A DNA stretch of 64,000 bases from Excoecaria cochinchinensis (GCA_947683425.1 CANTUQ010000324.1:372001-436000), one strand, 5' to 3'. Shown: positions 21,208-32,518, counted from the stretch's first letter. Translations and numbers: made by a program. The notes: generated by a model from the sequence alone, not told the origin.

Positions 21208-23445
21208 ATTGGAGGATGAGAGTTGGGTGTGGTTTCCTTTTGAGAGAGTGACATGTGGCAAGTGAGAGGATAAGTATTGGGAAAAGAGAGAGAGAGACTT
21301 CAACTGGTTTCCTTTCTTCTTCTTCTTCCTCTTCTTTCTCTTTCCCGTTACTTTGCTTCCTCTCTTCCTTTCTTCTTTTTTTCTTCTTGAATTCTTCCTT
21401 TTACTGCAAATTCTAGTGAGTTTTGGGTAGCCTAAGCTGGTGTGGTAAGTGATAAGTAATAATTCTTCTTCCTTTTGTTTAGATGAGCTTTTGTAATTGT
21501 GAGTTAGGGTTTAAACTTGTTTGGTGTTATTGGGTTTTATGGTTCAGAGAATCCTCCTAGAGAATCCAAGGGCAAGGAAGTAGCGAGCGGGAGTGGAGCC
21601 CCTTGAGTGGAGGTTCATTAATTCCAGGTTTGGGAATTTTCTTTGATTTGATGTTCATGCATGGGTTATGAGATATGTATGAAATTCTGGAATTTATGAT
21701 GTGTAATTGGTTTGTATTGGTAATTATGATATGGGTTTTGAGTTTTAATGAGTTAGGTAGCACAATTATTGAATGATTGGATTAAATACGAAGTTAATTG
21801 AGATTTGCTTCATAATTTTCTAGTTTTGATGATTTTTAAAATCTTAATTTGTGAATTGATGATTGATTTTGGAATTAAGTGTGGAAATATGTTATTTTGA
21901 TGTTGATTATGGTGTTTGGAAGGCCTAATTTGAGGTAAGATGGAGTAAGAAGTGATTTGGGTTAAAATGATTTTGGTTTGGAAAGGAAATTCTGGGTTTG
22001 CGTTTGCTGGGGATTGGAAATCCCGTTCCTATCGTGAGCACGATAGAAGAGGATTTCCAGCTCTCGCGCGTTTAGCTTGAAGAAGTGTTGGCCGTCCGAC
22101 TCGTGCTCCCTTTTTGTGCATGCGAGTTGTGCATCTCAGCAGGGTGATGGCAGCAGGAGAGGATCATCACGACACGTGCTGATGAAGCACGACTCGTGCT
22201 CCTTTAGCACGACTCATGCTGTTGTGACTTCCTCAGCATGTCGTGCTTCGAAGCACGACTGGGGTGGAGAGACATCCGACACGAGTCGTGTCCCTCAGCA
22301 CGACTCGTGTCCGATTCCTTTCTGTCGCGAGCGCGACTTAGTCGCGAGTGCTACAGAGACCCCCCATTCTGCTCTATTTTCTCACGTACCTAATTTTCCG
22401 AAAATGAATTCTAAATGTCTTTTTCTTGTCTTTTTCCTACTATTTATTATATGAATTGTTATATGACTATATTTATATGGATTATGCATGACAAATTATA
22501 TACATTGCTAATTGAAACATGATTTGGTTTATGCATGACCTGCTAGAGTCGAATAAGTGGATAGTTAGGCATGCCTAATAGAGTTAGTGTTACTGCAACT
22601 AATGTATGATTTGGACCCTGATTAGGTCCCCCGACTGGATCTTCGTGATCCCTTTGTACCGAATCTACGCGAAAATGTTTTTGGAACAAAATTAAAAGAT
22701 TGTTTTGATACCCTCGGGTATCTATGTGTTATGATAATAGTGTTAATACCTTCGGGTATCTATGCGTACCCGTTATCCACTATTTTGATAAAGCAGGTGC
22801 AATAATGTTATCTGTTATCATATGTTAATTGAAATATTGCATATTGGGAATAATATGATTATAGTGTTGTTATGCTTTAAGTTAAGTTATGAAAATCATA
22901 ACATTTAACTGTGCCATGCGCTTATGATTATTTGTTGACGCCACTGTGAGTGGTCGTTGTGCATCTTTATTTCCCCACTAAGCGATTTCGCTTAGCACGG
23001 GTGTTTTATCTGTGCAGGTGTGGAAGGTTTTGAGCAACGCATTCCGCATCAGCAGGGCCAACACAATTAGTGGATAGAAGATTTTGTAGTTAGGCCTTGT
23101 ATTCTTTTTGTATGTGTTATAGTCTTGTACTCTTGAAGCTATGTAAAGAATATTATGTAAATGATTTTGTTACTAGTTATATGTAACTATTCAGTTGTGC
23201 TGAGGCACTTTTGTATCTTTTTGGAATATGTAAAGTCACCTTTGTTATATTAATGAAATGCAATATTTTGCTCCATGGCCTATTCTCTGATGAATTATGA
23301 AATTTTAATTTATTTATTTGTATATGTAATTGGTGTGCAATGGTTGGTTCTATTTGAGCATCTGTGGGTGGCAACCCTCATCTATCGGGGGCCTTCATCC
23401 TCTCCATAGGGTGGAGTTCTCTACGTATAGGTAAGGGGTGTTACA
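21208..23445 (+). mobile_element. Tekay/Del-type 5' LTR (5' truncated)
   Basis: Ends GGTAAGGGGTGTTACA at 23445 and is followed by TTTTG and an initiator-Met PBS. Contains a CT-rich leader (21300-21400), an AT-rich body, a palindrome island at 22030-22360, and TTTCCCCACTAAGCGATTTC near 22970, a block shared with the other Tekay-type LTRs. The U3 start is missing because of the junction with the Tat LTR. Confidence 0.75.
22030..22360. repeat. Palindrome island with AGCACGACTCGTGCT words
   Basis: CTATCGTGAGCACGATAG at 22030-22047 is followed by repeated AGCACGACTCGTGCT-type palindromes and variants across ~22060-22315, then GTCGCGAGCGCGAC near 22323. The high GC content and repetition contrast with both flanks. 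Confidence 0.85.
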
Positions 23446-23450
23446 TTTTG

Positions 23451-23462
23451 TGGTATCAGAGC
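23451..23462 (+). other. Primer-binding site, initiator tRNA-Met
   Basis: TGGTATCAGAGC lies five bases after the LTR end. This is the standard start of the initiator tRNA-Met PBS used by Tekay/Del and many other plant retrotransposons. Confidence 0.9.
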
Positions 23463-23554
23463 GGTAGGCTTAGACGTTTCTGGGCTAGAGTATTATAGAA
23501 AGTCTGTTAGAGTTATGTTGGCCTGATGCGAATTGTGGTTTATGTTTTGTAGCT

Positions 23555-25143
23555 ATGTAGACTGCTTGTGGATCGCTTGAGGGGTCAGCCGAGAGTGCGA
23601 ATCCCCAAGAGCAAGATCCATCAGTTTTGGGTCCGACTCAGCCTCCTAGGGTGCAACCTGAGGCCCCTGCGGTTCCTTTTGAAGCAATGCTCAAGATATC
23701 TCAGGATATGGCCAGGGTGTTAGAGAGAGTAACTGCACCTAGGGCACTTATTAAGAATATGAGAAAGTATGGAGCTGAGGATTTCTTCGGTACCAGCTTA
23801 GATGAATCAGATAAAGCCGAGATGTGGATTGATAAAGTGAAGGGGGTGTTAAGGGAAATAAAATGTCCTCCAGATAGGGAAGTTGAATGTGTAGTGTCAC
23901 TGTTGCAAGGCTCTGCTTATGACTGGTGGAGGTTAGTGCTCAGTCAGCCCCAGCTTCCCGAGCTTTTGACATGGGAGTTCTTTGAGAAAGAGTTCCATAA
24001 TAAGTATGCAACTAAGGCATTCAAAGATGCCAGATGGGCACAGTTCTTAAGCCTCAAGCAGAGGGTAATGTCAGTGGCAGATTATGAGAATGAGTTTAAC
24101 AGACTTAGTAAATATGGATTGCCGGGAATTCTTACTGATGAGTTTCGGTGTCAACATTTCGAGGTGGGTTTGAATGAATCTTTGAAGGCAATGCTAATTT
24201 CTTTGATGTCTGCCCCGAATATTAGCTATTATCAGCTGGTCCAGGCGGCCTTGAGAGTGGAGCGATCGGAGAATGTTTTGAGAGAGAAAGCTTTGAGGAG
24301 AAAGACCTCTAGAGGCAGTTCTTCTTCAGGGAAAAGATCAAGAGAATCTCAAGGGAATCCTGTTGGTGAGTCTCCTGCTAGTCCGGCTACTAGAGGGAGG
24401 AGACAGGATTCTTCTAGAGGATTAGGCACGGGTAGAGGAGGTTCATGTGGTAGAGGCGAGGCTATGCCTGAATGCTCTCGTTGTAGTAGGTGCCATTGGG
24501 GCGATGTTGATGGTTGACAGGAGGGTGCTTTAGGTGTGGTAGTACGGACCACTTCCTTGCTAATTGCCCGAATCTGCGTGAGAATGCCCTAGATCAACTA
24601 GAGGGTAGCCAAGCAGGGTCCAATGCTCCTCAAGGAAGTCGTGGTAGAGGTAGAGGATGGGGTCGTGGTGGACGACCTCGGGAGAGAGAGTTATCTGAGT
24701 CTGTAGACCGCCCCGTTCCGACAGCTGGTAGAGCTTATGCCATGAAAGCCAGGGATGAGCAGAATGCACCGGAACTAATTATTGGTAAGTTTTTATTGTT
24801 TGATTCTGAAGTGTATGCTTTGATAGATCCGGGTTCTACTCATTCTTACTTGTGTTCTAGTAAGTTGGGTGATAATTTGGGGAGTGAGGAAAGATTGGAT
24901 TATGAGATTCGTATGTCTAGCCCATTGGGTCAGAGTGTTGTTGTGAACCGGGTTTATCGGAATTGTCCCTTAAGAATTCAAGGCATGGAGTTTGCAGTTG
25001 ATTTGATTCGGTTGCCTTTTCATGAATTTGATGTTATTTTGGGGATGGATTGGTTAGCTAAGCATCGAGCTATAGTAGATTGTCACAGGAAAGTTTTGAT
25101 TCTCAAAGATAAAGATCAGTTACCCGTGATTGTGAAAGGCGAG
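23555..25143 (+). pseudogene. Tekay gag, zinc knuckle and protease, broken and truncated
   Basis: The likely gag ATG at 23555 is followed at once by a stop (TAG). The frame is then open to 24517 and covers the Ty3 capsid domain: motifs AEMWIDKVKGVLREIKCPPD, AYDWWRLV and WEFFEKEFHNKY. A frameshift near 24510 leads into a second frame (to 25143) with a CCHC zinc knuckle (CFRCGSTDHFLANC) and an aspartic protease with the active-site motif DPGSTHSY and the flap-side GMDWLAKHRAIVDCH. RT, RNase H, integrase and chromodomain are absent: a Tat LTR interrupts the frame at 25144, and no matching continuation is in the window. Capsid and protease would assemble particles and process Gag-Pol, but this copy is dead. 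Confidence 0.9.
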
Positions 25144-25475
25144 TGTAAGCACCCTGTCCCGAGGCGGTCTGGAATAGAGATTACCCGATGAGGAATCAAC
25201 GTCCGAGTCCGTACAAACGGTTGAGATTCGGAGGTTTTGGTCCCCTGCTTTACGAGAAATGTGTTCTTTCAGTCTTCGTAGGAAAGAGGGAGGAAACGGG
25301 GATCTTTTTTGGGCAAAAGGTGCATTTTTCTCCACCGACGGTCTGCCCGTCTATCAAAGGCAAGACCGTTGCTTGCTGCGGGTCACCGACGGCCTATGTG
25401 ATTTTTCGACGCTCGTCGGAGGGACCTGATTTTCCGGAGCACGCAACCTTGTTTCCCGAAACACGCGACCTTTTC

Positions 25476-25615
25476 GACGCCCATCGGTAAGAGTTGCAGG
25501 CCCGTCAGTTGAATCCGTGTGTCAGTAGGATTGAACCGATGCCCGTCGGTAAGAGTTGCAGGACCGTCGGTTGAATCCTTGTGTCAGTAGGATTGAACCG
25601 ATGCCCGTCGGTCAC
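25476..25615. repeat. 62-bp tandem repeat with GACGCCCGTCGG palindromes
   Basis: Units start at about 25476, 25538 and 25600 (62-bp period). Each holds GA(C/T)GCCC(A/G)TCGGTAAGAGTTGCAGG and a GTCAGTAGGATTGAACCG block. The island ends ~10 bp before the TATA box. Confidence 0.85.
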
Positions 25616-25623
25616 CCCTGGCC

Positions 25624-25629
25624 TATAAA
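25624..25629 (+). promoter_or_regulatory. TATA box of the Tat A' LTR
   Basis: CCTATAAAAGC follows the GC-rich island directly. The truncated copy at 54082 has the same context (TATAAA at 54519), so the promoter architecture is conserved. Confidence 0.7.
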
Positions 25630-27102
25630 AGCTTTCATTTCCCACCTAGAAAGGGGTTGGAGAAATTTCTAAAGGGGAAACTCTGTCAAAATTAAAACTT
25701 GTTTTCTCTCTCTTCCAACAAACACAAATCTTAAGAAATCTCCTTTAGTTTAAGAATCAAACCATTAAAAGGAGCTAAATCTAATTAGTTTTCCTAAGGC
25801 TTTGATTCCAAACTTCAGTCTTTTGAAGGATCAAGAAGGAAATAATCTGTTTTCCTCATTCTTGACCTTTCATTTTGTCTTCTCATGGAGCGTGCGGGAC
25901 TTTAATCGACACTAAAAATCCGACCAAAATATTATCTGAGGGTAAATATTCCAGACTTCTTCTCCGTATTATTTCATCTTTATTTTTATTCTTGTTTTTT
26001 TTCGACTTTTTGCTTTTATCTTTCTTTATTTTGATCCTTTTCATCTCATTTTTGTGGTAAAAATCTGTTTGCTTTGAAAAAAATAGTTTCGCTGTCGTTT
26101 TTTTATAGACAGTGGTGACCGACGGGTCATCTGTTTCACCGACGCCCGTCGGTCACCCCTCCCACAGATGCCCTCTCTCGAGTGAGCGACGGGACATGTT
26201 GGTCACCTTGACTGACGTCCGTCGGTCACTCGGCAGTGGCCGTCCCTGGGTTCTGTCTCCATATTTTCAAACCCTTTTTTTTTCTTTTTCTATCTCTCTC
26301 AAGTCTTAGAGCTTTATTTATATTGTGCTTTTTGTACATTAACACCCATTAACCTTTTGTGAGCATATATGATTTTTTGGACTGTCCTGAGCTCGAGGGG
26401 CAATCTACCATGCTTGGAGGATTCCGTCCGATTTAGTTTTCTAACCTTCTTAGTTATTTCACTCATTTGTTTATTTATTAATTATTTTATGTACATGAAT
26501 ATACCTTTTTGTATCTCGCTAAATATAAAAATTGATGAATGTTTTATATTTAATAAAGAGATATTTTCATAAAATTAAGGACCCAATGTCCTATTTTTCA
26601 TCCAATGAAAAATTTCCACAATAAAAACATCATTTTTATAGTAAATGCATGCGAGGACCAAAGTCCTCAAAATAAATAATCTCCCGTCTTATGTATGTAT
26701 TACACATTTATAAATGGGAGTTGTATTCCGCTCCTAGTGTTATTGTAATTTTTTTTGATTTAATATTCCTTTACTTATCTATCGCTTTAACTCGTGAATA
26801 AAATGCGCTTTTAATTCAATTGCATCGTGTGGAAAGGGAGTGAATTAATGAGTTCAAAATTTAATCATAAAATGATCGAGGTAGAAATAGATGAGAAGTC
26901 CCGAACCCAGCTCTGTTCTTTTGGCTCAACGAGGCGAGAGGTCTTTCCGATCACTCATTGGAACCTCCAAGACACCTCTTGTGTCCCTTTCAAAGACCTA
27001 ATCAATGAATCCTAGGCTCCAAGGGAGAGAGGTTCACCCTCCAAGACCCCTTTTGGTTGGCCCAAAATGGATACATGCGTTGTTCTTAGGCTCTCTGAGG
27101 CG

Positions 27103-27140
27103 AGAGAAACTTTCCCAATGTTTTATTGGGTGGCGACTCC
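27103..27140 (+). other. U5 hairpin plus PBS-like module
   Basis: GCGAGAG is followed by CCCAAT (27114-27119), a short loop, ATTGGG (27125-27130) and TGGCGACTCC (27131-27140). This lies 144 bp upstream of the true PBS. Earlier, weaker modules with ACCTCCAAGACACCTC lie at 26935-26980 and 27005-27055. Confidence 0.75.
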
Positions 27141-27274
27141 ATGAAACCTCCTTATTACTCAAAATAGACGCACTTGTAAATATCTTTACAAGTTGCCAAT
27201 GGATCCTCAATTGCCCGATCGCCCTCAAGCAGGCGATCGTACGGGCGGCACGCGGGGTCCGGCGCGGGTCACAG

Positions 27275-27296
27275 TGGCGACTCCACTGGGGATTGG
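27275..27296 (+). other. Primer-binding site, tRNA-Arg
   Basis: TGGCGACTCCACTGGGGATT begins 2 nt after the LTR end. It is complementary, with about one mismatch, to the 3' end of plant tRNA-Arg plus CCA as I recall it. A tRNA-Arg primer is known for Ogre/Tat elements. Confidence 0.8.
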
Positions 27297-28169
27297 TTCG
27301 AGACTTCGATTTGAAAATACCTCGGTTAACATTTATGATTAAAGTTTAATTCATAAATTCACTTTCTCTCATTTCCATATACATCCCATTAGAGCCTTAG
27401 AATATGCTAGATTGGTCCCTTCTTAACCTCGGTGCATTCCCGAAGCACAACCCCAAGTTCACTCAATGTGGGGAAGTGTTAAGGATAATCACTAGCCCAA
27501 GTTTCGTACCTTTTGGTATATAAAATGATGACCCAATCGGTCGTTATACTTGTGATGAGCTAGACCCATCGGCAGGGATCATGCTTGGGTAGCCTTAAAT
27601 TAATATCTCCCTCGACCAAATCTCATATAATGGCCGTAGATACTCTCCCTAGGTGATATGAACCGTAATATCATGCTTGCTGTATGGTTCATTATGTATT
27701 GAGTGAATCCAGATGTCTCGCTTGGTAACCTAGCCAAAGGCTTCCATGCCCCGGTAGGGCCATGTCGATATATTTGGGATGTCTAAATACATGATGATCA
27801 TTATCCATGCGCTTGTGCATTAGCATAGGAGTGTTATGCTGTCAGTTTTTTGCCGCACACCATTCGTGTCCATTGGGTTCCCCGCTGACCCGTGGATTAA
27901 TCTCGCCTAGGAAAGAGACCGTACGACCACGTGTGTGGGAGCAATAAGGGTGGAAGGACCTATCTGCTTGCCTGTGATTTGTGGATGTTGCATATCACGG
28001 CCATGCATTTCATGCATCATTCTAACACCTTATCTATGCTGCCATCATAGATCTGCCCAGGTGGACGAGAGGACCGACCGGACGACTGATCAGAGTTTCT
28101 ATATTTGAGCTGCAAGAAAGAGAGAGTCTTCTAGAAACCCAATCAGAAACCAGTGGTATCGTATCAAAG
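27297..28169 (+). other. Untranslated leader of the Tat A' element
   Basis: About 870 bp between PBS and gag with no long ORF and no family similarity I can name. Some Ogre elements carry an extra ORF here; this copy does not show one. Confidence 0.6.
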
Positions 28170-28731
28170 ATGTCAAACTCACCAAGGGAAAATGATGCTA
28201 CCGGGGCTTTGATTGCTGAAGAAGTGGGTAGAAGGTTTGAGGAGTTTGAAGGCCGTATGATGAATATGTTAGCTGCAACGGCTCAGCAGGCTACTCCGCA
28301 AAATCCTCCTCCTCCTCCCATGAGACAAAATGAGCGGGAGAAGGAAAGAGTAGAAAGACAGGAGGAACCGTTTCGACCACCACCTATAGATCTGAGATCA
28401 GTGGCTTCCAGGGTCCACAGAAGGAGACAAGCGCTGAGGTTAGAAGATGACCGGGAGGATGAAGATGACAAAATGAGCATTGTATCTGAGAGGGGGAAGG
28501 CACCCCAGACCGAAGAGTTCATCTGGAAGAAGATGGAAGAAAAGTTTGAGGCTATGGCCCGCATGTTGGGTAGAGGCCAAGGGATGAACCCAGAAGATAA
28601 AGAGCTGGAGGAAGATGACCCGATCTCATACAATTTCAAGATGCCTGATGTTCCTAAGTTTGACGGCACTTCTGACCCGACTGCCCATGTAAAGCAGTAT
28701 TCCTTGATCATAAAAGGAACTACCTTGTCCG
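28170..28731 (+). pseudogene. Tat-type gag N-terminal part, deleted downstream
   Basis: Starts at ATG 28170 (MSNSPRENDA). A charged, Arg/Glu-rich N-terminus is followed by the start of the capsid region (FKMPDVPKFDGTSDPTAHVK), a motif typical of Tat and related Gag proteins. The homology ends at about 28731, where the sequence jumps to the integrase core in another frame. The rest of gag plus protease, RT and RNase H is missing, so this is an internal-deletion derivative. The ORF runs on out of frame to 28787. Confidence 0.85.
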
Positions 28732-29592
28732 CCATTTGCAGCTTGGGGAATAGATATAATAGGAGAGATACATCCTACGGCATCTAATGGGCATAGGTTC
28801 ATTGTAGTCGCCATTGATTACTTCTCTAAGTGGGTCGAAGCTGAATCTTTCAGAAAGGTTGACGCTAGGGACATGGCCAAATTCATTGAGCGAAATTTGA
28901 TATGCAGGTATGGTCTCCCACACCACATCGTGTCAGATAATGGGGTACAATTCTTGGCAAAAACTAAACAGATGCTTCAAAAATATGGGATCCAGCATCA
29001 CAAGTCCTCTCCTTACCGACCACAGGCTAATGGAGCAGTTGAAGTGGCAAACAAGAATGTCAAAAGGATATTGGCCAAGATGGTTCAGAGTTATAAAGAT
29101 TGGGCAGAAAAGCTACCTTTTGCACTCTGGGGCTACAGAACTACTATCAGAACTTCAACAGGAGCTACCCCCTTCTCTTTAGTTTATGGGACAGAAGCAG
29201 TTTTACCAGTGGAGATCGAGCTCCAATCGTTAAGGGTGATAGAGGAGGCGAAACTGCCAGAAGCAGAATGGGCGCGGCAGCGGTTACTATAATTGAACTT
29301 ACTGGATGAGGATAGGATGCGGGCCTATTATCACAATCAGATTTACCAGAAGAGATTAGCCCGGTCATTTGGGAAGAAAGTCAGAAAGCACCCCCTAAGA
29401 GAAGGAGATTTAGTCTTCAAGCAAATGAGACCAGGGGTTCCGGACTTCCGAGGCAAATTCAGACCAACTTGGGAAGGACCTTTTGTTTTAAAGAAAATAT
29501 TGTCCAAAGGAGCTACAATCTTAACAGACAGTGACGAAAATGAGTTCAAGGAACCGGTTAATGTGGATCGATTAAAGAGGTTCCATGGCTAA
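28732..29592 (+). pseudogene. Tat-type integrase, catalytic core and C-terminal part
   Basis: Begins within the core at FAAWGIDI (first catalytic Asp), then VAIDYFSKWVEA, VSDNGVQFL (second Asp) and SPYRPQANGAVEVANK (catalytic Glu). It continues through WAEKLPFALWGYRTT and the C-terminal region (GDLVFKQMRP, WEGPFVLKKI, VNVDRLKRFH). There is one in-frame stop (TAA at 29290-29292) before LNLLDEDR. The zinc-binding N-terminus is lost at the deletion junction. Integrase would insert the cDNA into the genome; this copy is inactive. Confidence 0.9.
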
Positions 29593-30540
29593 AGACTAAA
29601 ATAAAAAGAAGGGAAATAAAAGCCCTGTCAGGGTGAAAATCGAAAAAAGGCATCCTGGGAAAAATTTAGGGCTGAGAGAAAATGGTCAATCATGAAAGCT
29701 CGAGAGGGCTGATTGATAATAGGAGTTTTGATGCTTCCAGGATCCAACTCGAGATTAGATGTGGTCTTGTATTTTGAGCCTAATGTTAAAAGTGATCATG
29801 TATGGTGAAATCACATGGAAACATTTACATGTATGCAATGGTATGCTCATTTTCTTTGCGTGATCAATGCGATTATGTTCCCTTCTGAAAAAGTAATACA
29901 TTACTTTCCATTGGATGCATGCAATTGCCCACAGTTGCTTTTGCCGGCAAAGGGTTTAGCCCCTAAAAAAAAAAATAAAAACCACTAGGATTGGTTGGGT
30001 CCATCCTAGGCAAAAATAAGGCACATGGTTGTGTGAAAATCCCCGACGGGACGCATTTCCCGCAAAGAAAAGTTAGTGTGAAACCTACAAGAGGCGCACT
30101 ACCTTCAAAATAATGACTTTCGATGCATGGGGGGATAAGGCGGCATAAACTCTGATGATTTCACTTAGGACAGGACAAGGCTTGATTCAGGACATTAACC
30201 GGGGGGCAAAAATGCGCACCCAATGATCCACTCTGAGAAGGTTATAAGTCAAAATCCCTAAGCCAAGGAACATCCCTATCCTTGAGAACCAAATTGTGCT
30301 TCGATACTCAGGCCACCTGGATGGATTTATCACTTGCATTTTGTATAAGCATGCACACATTCACCCGCATAATTTGCCTTTGGGTATTGATTTTAATTTT
30401 GTAGGAGGCATTAGGTAGCGAAGCTTATCTGGAAGAACACCTCAAGAATTCAGGGAGTATGCACAAGAATTATATATAAATAAATAATTGTGTAAACCTT
30501 TTCTTTGTTTTCAGGGTGCCTCCATAACTTGCTCCATCTA
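29593..30540 (+). other. Untranslated tail after Tat pol
   Basis: AT-rich non-coding sequence with some GC-rich patches. A G-rich run CCGGGGGGCAAAAATGCGC is near 30199, and a pyrimidine run ending TTTGTTTTCAG sits at ~30505-30515, resembling a splice acceptor before the following ORF. I see no gene. Confidence 0.55.
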
Positions 30541-31115
30541 GAGAACCAGCAGATGCTCCACCTCCAACATGGATGGATGCTGCACAAAGGAAAAAGTTTA
30601 GAGCATTACGTGGTTCGCGATTCCTGTCCAGTAAATTCCTGTCCCAAATGTTCTTAGAGCAGATGGCCATGTGGGAAGAAGTTAGCAGGTTGTTAGTGGC
30701 TATGGGTTGGATGGATTTCCTCACACCAGCTTTCCTCACTTACCCAGGGGTTACAAGGGAGTTTCTGGCTACGCTTAAATACGGGGAGCTTTCAAGATCA
30801 AACACAGACCCTGAGGCTATATACTTTCGGGTCCAAAATGCGGAGCATACGATGAGTCGCCAGGATTTTGTACAGATCATGGGTCTTCCGACGGGAAATC
30901 AGGTACAGGCACCAGGCATAGTAGTTCTTGCACGCTAATGGGAAATGATCACGGCGCCAGGGGCTCATTATGATCGCAATACAGCAAAGAGCACCCTACT
31001 GGCCTCACAGGTATATAGGTATGTTCAGAGAGTTTTAGCCAGCAGCTACTTGGGTAGAACTGGTAGTCCTAGTGCCATCAGCACAGCAATATATATTTTA
31101 ACCAAAACACTTTCA
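30541..31115 (+). pseudogene. Athila ORF1-like / plant transposon protein fragment
   Basis: The frame from about 30541 (first ATG 30571-30573) holds PTWMDAAQRKKFRALRGSRF, YPGVTREFLATLKYGEL and AIYFRVQNAEHTMSRQDFVQ. It parallels the protein at 14340-15632 segment by segment, including the PPEWLTPAQR and QFRVRNIPYYLSISDL counterparts. A stop at 30936-30938 interrupts it, and the same frame then continues (YDRNTAKSTLLASQVYRYVQ) until it is cut near 31115 by a minus Tat leader. It lies downstream of a Tat integrase in the same orientation, so it may be an extra ORF of that element or a separate insertion. Confidence 0.7.
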
Positions 31116-31132
31116 GAGCAAAGTCACAAACG

Positions 31133-31152
31133 GTTCCCTAGTGGAGTCGCCA
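31133..31152 (-). other. Primer-binding site, tRNA-Arg (minus)
   Basis: The minus strand reads TGGCGACTCCACTAGGGAACC, next to the LTR end at 31154. It marks this minus LTR as a 5' LTR. Only ~20-35 bp of its internal region remains before the junction near 31115. Confidence 0.8.
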
Positions 31153-31331
31153 CTGTGACGCCCGCCGATACCTAGCAAAGGCCCTCGTTGAACCCGCTTT
31201 TAGGATTCGAGGGATTGGTTCGCGTCTTTTGATCTTGGGTGCCATGAGACACTTGGATGTCTCCTTCCCAATAGAACATTATAAAGGTGCATCTAGCCTC
31301 ACGGCACCTTTAGGCACCTTTGAGGTATTTT

Positions 31332-31370
31332 GGAGTCGCCACCCAATTTACAAGAAATTAGGAAAGGTCT
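31332..31370 (-). other. U5 hairpin plus PBS-like module (minus)
   Basis: On the plus strand GGAGTCGCCA (31332-31341) precedes CCCAATTT, CAAG, AAATT. On the minus strand this is a hairpin followed by TGGCGACTCC, 189 bp from the true PBS. A second, weaker module is near 31265-31285 (CCCAATAGAACATT). Confidence 0.7.
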
Positions 31371-32348
31371 CTAACTTCTTATCGGTCTAGACCAGAGATT
31401 GGTGTTCAGAACTTCACTCTTATTTATGCTTTGGTTAATTATAAATGAATTTTTAACTCCCTAAAATTCTATCTCTTACCTCACACAATTTATGCATTTA
31501 ATTAAAGCACACTACAAGCATTCAAAAACAATTAAAGGAAAGCGATAAAGAAAGCGGTAAATAAAGCAATAAAGGAAAGCAGTAAACACACCAAGCACAC
31601 AATTAAAAGGAAAATTGGGGCGGAATATAACCCCCTTAAAAGAGGATTAAAAGTGTAAATTAGGACGGAATACAATCCCAAATGGAAATTAAATAATGTT
31701 GCCCCAAAATTAATTACAAGGGCCCAAAAGAAAATGAACATAAATTTAAACAATCAAACAAAATCAAATATAAGAAAAATATACATAAATCGGGACATTC
31801 GTTTGGTTTGGGAACATTGGTTCATTAGCACTTATTTGTAAAGGGATTGAAGAGTTGTTTGATTGGTGGATGAAAACTAGGATGAGTGATCCCATTTTTG
31901 GTGAAAATTAGCTCTTCGTTTTATTGTGACATTTCTACATTCTTTGGCTAAAATGAGGGACATTGGTCCCAATTTTATTAGTAAAAATTTTAATTTAATT
32001 ATAAAAGTATTTTTGTGATTTTTTATCTCAGGTGTGCATGAATAAAACATTTACTTGCAAACAAACACAACACAAGGAGAGGGAATAGGAAAGGTCTCAC
32101 CAAACAACGCGATTTTCTACGCGTGTGACCCCTCCGGGTGGTCACGAGAACGCCCACATAATGTAAGTCATATTTTAATCTCAGACAGAAAATAATATTA
32201 AAACATTAGTAATAATTCCGAAAAATTAATCAAGTAAAGACAAAATAAATATATGCTATAATAATTTAACAAACAGACAATTTGCACGCGAAGACAAGGG
32301 AAAAATAAGCCATGCCAAAATAAGGATAATAATAAAAACAGTGACAAA

Positions 32349-32350
32349 AC

Positions 32351-32415
<65 letters not shown>

Positions 32416-32435
32416 GAGCAATGGCAAAATATAAC

Positions 32436-32509
<74 letters not shown>

Positions 32510-32518
32510 GTAACCATG

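Larger units (their letters stand above)
25144..27273 (+). mobile_element. Tat-type 5' LTR, family A'
   Basis: Starts TGTAAGCACCCTGTCCCGAGGCGG and ends CGCGGGTCACA, one base before a tRNA-Arg PBS (27275). 2130 bp. Contents in order: a GC-rich island with CCGACGGGC words and a 62-bp tandem repeat (25320-25615), a TATA box at 25624, a leader, a second island (26113-26230), ACCCAATGTCC near 26581, and U5 hairpin modules (26935-27140). It has inserted into the protease end of a Tekay element after GCGAG. Confidence 0.9.

Noticed and set aside
26827..27349. Two overlapping ORFs at the U5 of the Tat A' LTR
   Set aside because: Similar short ORFs appear at 60332 and 61176 because the U5 module repeats; no family resemblance.
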